In this document: positions 61,513 through 64,000 of the stretch, piece after piece
How the letters are laid out: each line of letters starts with the position of its first letter
Position numbering within the stretch: the first letter of the stretch is position 1
Assembly: GCF_937138205.1 (NCBI RefSeq)
Contig: NZ_CAKZOT010000089.1
Location: 1-64,000, forward strand
Direction: 5' to 3'
Source: an uncultured Rhodospira sp.
GTDB taxonomy: Bacteria > Pseudomonadota > Alphaproteobacteria > Rhodospirillales > Rhodospirillaceae
DNA length: 64,000 nucleotides
The notes under the pieces: model-generated
Told to the model about the DNA's origin: nothing
The model's database searches: none
Seen by the model: the letters and a program-made list of their open reading frames with translations, nothing else
Made by a program: the position numbers and the translations under genes

Positions 61513-61603
61513 GGTCGTGTCCGGCCCGCGCGCGGGGATGTCGGTTTGGTGACGGGACCTTAGCTCTTGTGCCGGCCGATTTCCAGTCGAACCGGTATGC
61601 CGG

Positions 61604-62254
61604 TCACGACCCGGCGCCGCCGACGACCTCGCGCAGGCGCGCCGCCATCTCCTCGGCCGGCTGGCCGTGGCGGAAGAAGGCGGCCAGCGACCCGTCCGGC
61701 GCCATCAGGTAGGTGATGGCGCTGTGGTCCAGCAGATAGGGCGCGGCGCTGTCCGGCTGCTCCACCTTGGCGTAGTACACTTTGTAGGCTTCGGCGGCGG
61801 CCGCGACCTGCGCCTCGGTGCCGGTCAGGCCTATCAGCTTGGGATGGAAGAACCCGGCGTACTCCGCCACGTCGGCGGGGCGGTCACGCTGCGGATCGAC
61901 GGTGATGAACAGCGGCTGGATCCGCTCCACCACGGCCGGGTCCAGCCTCTCCAGCGCGTCCGTCAGGGTTTGCAGGCTCGTCGGGCAGACGTCCGGGCAG
62001 AAGGTATAGCCGAAATAAACCAGCAGGTACTGGCCGGGGAACGACTCCTCGGTGACCGTCTCGCCCGCTCCGTTGACCAGGGTGAACGGCCCACCGATGT
62101 CCGCCTCGCCGGTGACCGTCACCGACTCCCCGCCGGCGTGGGTCGCCGGCGCCTCGCCCCAGGACAGGAACCCCAGGCGGGGCAGGACGGCGATGGCGAC
62201 CACCAGGGCGACAACCGCGAGTCCACCCACGATCGATACGAGTTTGGGAGACAT
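61604..62254 (-). CDS. SCO1/SenC copper chaperone
   Basis: A 216-residue membrane-anchored thioredoxin-fold protein. The copper ligands are the Cys pair in GYTFCPDVCPTSL and the His in LLDHSAITYLM. The N-terminal helix is at about 5-25. It delivers copper to the CuA site of cytochrome oxidase. The ATG at 62254 has AGAGGGG upstream; a GTG 6 bases earlier is less likely. It sits between the TauE-like gene and ccmC, a respiratory context. Confidence 0.93.
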   Translation of the reverse strand: MSPKLVSIVGGLAVVALVVAIAVLPRLGFLSWGEAPATHAGGESVTVTGEADIGGPFTLVNGAGETVTEESFPGQYLLVYFGYTFCPDVCPTSLQTLTDALERLDPAVVERIQPLFITVDPQRDRPADVAEYAGFFHPKLIGLTGTEAQVAAAAEAYKVYYAKVEQPDSAAPYLLDHSAITYLMAPDGSLAAFFRHGQPAEEMAARLREVVGGAGS

Positions 62255-62273
62255 GACCACCCCTCTCTTGCTC

Positions 62274-63041
62274 TCACGCCACCAATCTGACGGCCAGATA
62301 TGTCAATACGGCGGCATTGATCAGCATCAGCGTCGGCACCGCCACGGCCATGGCGTTGCGGAACCGGGTGGCGGCGACTCCGCCGACCAGACCCACGACC
62401 AGCAGGCTCGGTACCGTGCTCGCTCCGAAGATGGCCATGGCCAGCGCCCCCGTCAGCACCTCGCCGCTGGAGGCCGCCGCCGCCAGCGCGCCGTACAGAA
62501 GGCCGCAGGGAATGAACCCCAGCAGGACCCCCAACCCATAGCCGCGCCAGCCGCTCGGATCCCTCATGAAGGGCCGCGCCGCCCGGCCCATGTGCCGGGA
62601 CCACCAGGCCTCGACGCGGGCGCCGCCGGGGACGGAGACCTTCAGGCGCGGCAGCGCGTAGCCTACGAACAGCACCGCCGCCAGCAGCAGCAACGCGGCC
62701 GAAATCCAGTCCAGCAGGCCGCTGCGGTTGATCACCCCGGCCAGCCCGGCCAGCGCCGCGCCCAGCGCGGCATAGGTGGTCATCCGCCCCAGGTGGTAAG
62801 GCACCAGCGCCGCCCCGGTCAGGCGATGGATCTCGTGCATCCTGGCGGCGGGGATGGCCTCCATGCGCGCCGTCACCTGCGCCAGCACGAACGGCCCGCA
62901 CATGCCGGCGCAATGCGTGAACCCGCCCGCCAGCCCGGCCAGCGCCAGACTCGCCAGCAGCCCACCCTCGTCGCCGATGACCACATGGCAATGCGCCAGC
63001 CCCGAGGCCAGGAGATCCATCAATTCGGCCTGCGGGTCCAT
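62274..63041 (-). CDS. TauE/SafE-like (DUF-type) membrane protein, probable copper or sulfur handling
   Basis: A 255-residue protein with about six helices. GGFTHCAGMCGPFVLAQ (about 40-56) with two Cys and one His is the hallmark of the UreH/SafE branch, as is the later FIPCGLLYGALAAA. In other bacteria such genes accompany sco and oxidase-assembly genes, where copper transport is proposed. Next to sco1 and 20 bases from it, this reading is likely. Its first 15 codons are duplicated at 63596-63644. Confidence 0.82.
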   Translation of the reverse strand: MDPQAELMDLLASGLAHCHVVIGDEGGLLASLALAGLAGGFTHCAGMCGPFVLAQVTARMEAIPAARMHEIHRLTGAALVPYHLGRMTTYAALGAALAGLAGVINRSGLLDWISAALLLLAAVLFVGYALPRLKVSVPGGARVEAWWSRHMGRAARPFMRDPSGWRGYGLGVLLGFIPCGLLYGALAAAASSGEVLTGALAMAIFGASTVPSLLVVGLVGGVAATRFRNAMAVAVPTLMLINAAVLTYLAVRLVA

Positions 63042-63054
63042 GCGGCGGCCTTAC
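63006..63054. repeat. 49-bp direct repeat, left copy
   Basis: Covers the brnA stop codon, the short gap and the first codons of the TauE-like gene. It matches 63596-63644 in the same orientation with 3 mismatches out of 49. The two copies are 590 bases apart and enclose the brnTA module. Confidence 0.88.
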
Positions 63055-63344
63055 CGGTCCAGCCCAGCGACGTGTCGCAGCGTGTCGTTGATCCGCGTCT
63101 GCCAGCCGGGGCCGCCGGCCTTGAAGTGGGCGACGACGTCGGCGTCCAGGCGGATGGTGGTGGAGACCTTGGGGGACTCCGCTTCTGGAGGCCCGCCCTT
63201 GGCCTTTGCCTGGACGCGCGAAACGACCTCTTCGACCGTCTCGCCACCGGCGAAACGTTCGGCCCTGGCGAACCACTCATCGGTCAATTCAGGCGCGTCA
63301 TCGGGATCGACCCAGGGCTTCGTGTCGTCTCCGTTCTTTGTCAT
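63051..63344 (-). CDS. brnA: BrnA-type antitoxin
   Basis: A 97-residue protein. The C-terminal half has the ribbon-helix-helix pattern KVSTTIRLDADVVAHFKAGG and GWQTRINDTLRHV, diagnostic of BrnA. It binds DNA and neutralises BrnT. The start at 63344 is 47 bases inside the toxin gene, as is usual for brnTA. Its stop codon lies in the direct repeat. Confidence 0.88.
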   Translation of the reverse strand: MTKNGDDTKPWVDPDDAPELTDEWFARAERFAGGETVEEVVSRVQAKAKGGPPEAESPKVSTTIRLDADVVAHFKAGGPGWQTRINDTLRHVAGLDR

Positions 63345-63573
63345 GTCCGTGCCTCATGGAAATGATGCGCCGGCCGCCGTCGCGGGGTGTCCAGACCACG
63401 ATCACGAACCGACCACGCAGCCAACCCGCCGTGATGTAGCGCACTTCGCCGTAGGGGACCCTATCATCGATCTGGGTGTCGTTCGGCCCCTTGAACACCA
63501 GTTCCGCGTCCGCGAAATCAAGCCCGCGCTCCGCCAGGGTTTTGACGCGCTTGGCTTCATCCCAGGTGTTCAT
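63298..63573 (-). CDS. brnT: BrnT-type ribonuclease toxin
   Basis: A 91-residue protein. WDEAKRVKTLAERGLDFADA and VFKGPNDTQIDDRVPYGEVR and VVWTPRDGGRRIISMRHGH are the BrnT signature blocks, with the basic and His residues of a RelE-like fold. The toxin gene precedes the antitoxin and overlaps it. The C-terminus EALGRSR is a little different from the usual RE-rich end. Confidence 0.87.
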   Translation of the reverse strand: MNTWDEAKRVKTLAERGLDFADAELVFKGPNDTQIDDRVPYGEVRYITAGWLRGRFVIVVWTPRDGGRRIISMRHGHDKERRRHEALGRSR

Positions 63574-63595
63574 GAGGCTTTACGTTACGACAGAA

Positions 63596-63644
63596 GGCCA
63601 GGAGATCCATCAATTCGGCGTGCGGGTCCATGCGACGACCTTAC
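63596..63644. repeat. 49-bp direct repeat, right copy
   Basis: A vestigial copy of the start of the TauE-like gene (encoding MDPHAELMDLLA and then drifting out). It begins at the stop codon of the PIN toxin gene, just as the left copy begins at the brnA stop. Confidence 0.88.
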
Positions 63645-64000
63645 GCGTGGTGTGTCCAGGGGTCGATCAGCTCAACGCCGCAGTTCACGAAGTCGCGAGT
63701 GTTGCGGGTGGCAAGGCTGGCGTTGCGCGAGAGGGCAATCGCGGCGATTTGGGCATCGGGCTGCGATACGGAGTGTCCCGACCGGCGGCGTCCGACCGCC
63801 AAGTCGGCGAATGCTACCGCAGCCTCGGAATCAAAGGGAAAGATGCGTCCGGGGAAATACACCCGGAAAACTGTCCATGCGGCGTCGGCCAACGCGAGGC
63901 GCCTTTTCCCCTGAGGCAACAGGGCGATGCCGTATAGGATTTCCGCCTGGGTCACGCTGGAAATGGACAGCGATGTAGCCGGGACGGAATCGAGCCATGC
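63641..64000 (-). CDS. PIN-domain toxin (VapC/FitB type), 5' end beyond the window
   Basis: The frame is open to the edge of the window and reads AWLDSVPATSLSISSVTQAE then ILYGIALLPQGKR, VYFPGRIFPFDSEAA, QPDAQIAAIALSRNASLATR and NTRDFVNCGVELIDPW. These are the middle and C-terminal acidic residues of the PIN nuclease site (E in VTQAEI, D in QPDAQI, and NTRDF). The first catalytic Asp (LDTN) must lie upstream, outside the window, as must any VapB antitoxin. The annotated start at an internal GTG would drop part of the active site. Confidence 0.88.
   Translation of the reverse strand, partial: AWLDSVPATSLSISSVTQAEILYGIALLPQGKRRLALADAAWTVFRVYFPGRIFPFDSEAAVAFADLAVGRRRSGHSVSQPDAQIAAIALSRNASLATRNTRDFVNCGVELIDPWTHHA

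Overview
The window looks like a chromosomal segment of a motile, high-GC alphaproteobacterium, most likely of the Rhodospirillales. The clues are uniformly GC-rich coding with dense ATGA-type overlaps, a flgI/fliX divergent flagellar locus with FliX (an alphaproteobacterial protein), a System I cytochrome c maturation operon, and an unusually large two-component repertoire. No rRNA, tRNA or CRISPR array was recognised. Species identity is inference.

Left part (1-13.5 kb): an integrase remnant, a CpdA-like phosphodiesterase, an orphan TOBE domain from a destroyed ABC-transporter ATPase, and a large AT-richer type IIG restriction-modification gene that sits where the ATPase body should be. Next comes a complete peptide-type ABC transporter operon (permeases, binding protein, two ATPases) that carries a metallophosphoesterase-HAD double phosphatase. 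A LuxR-type response regulator and a PAS hybrid kinase converge on a cluster of three strong hairpins.

Middle part (15.5-23 kb): a membrane-anchored unknown protein is divergent from a tightly coupled five-gene operon. The operon encodes a fatty-acid alpha-dioxygenase-like haem protein, a short P450-like protein lacking the ExxR motif, an Old Yellow Enzyme, a RoxA-like dihaem cytochrome c and a small membrane protein. The enzyme order resembles eukaryotic oxylipin pathways (dioxygenase, P450, OYE) and is the strongest candidate here for an undescribed system.

Signalling block (23.6-37.3 kb): a BMP-type periplasmic binding protein, a TorS-like PAS sensor without a kinase domain, and a 2194-residue hybrid kinase with Cache, four PAS, HisKA/HATPase, three receiver-type, two Hpt and one EAL domain form one operon. 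It is followed by a chemoreceptor with a C-terminal PilZ-like domain and a solute-binding protein. The likely theme is a periplasmic signal feeding a phosphorelay and c-di-GMP. Two diverged copies of a 134-bp mobile-element remnant (23.25 and 38.14 kb) bracket this block; the right one abuts a broken integrase.

Right part (38.5-64 kb): a 36-residue KGG-type small protein, etfBA with a 3-hydroxyacyl-CoA dehydrogenase, a RelE/XRE toxin-antitoxin pair, guaA, a flagellar operon flgI-cheL/flgJ-flgN-flgK-flgL divergent from fliX with a sigma54-like promoter facing each way, nfuA, an MFS transporter, mobA-moeB, a ccmCDEFGHI operon preceded by sco1 and a TauE/SafE-like gene, a brnTA toxin-antitoxin module flanked by 49-bp direct repeats, and a PIN toxin gene running off the end.
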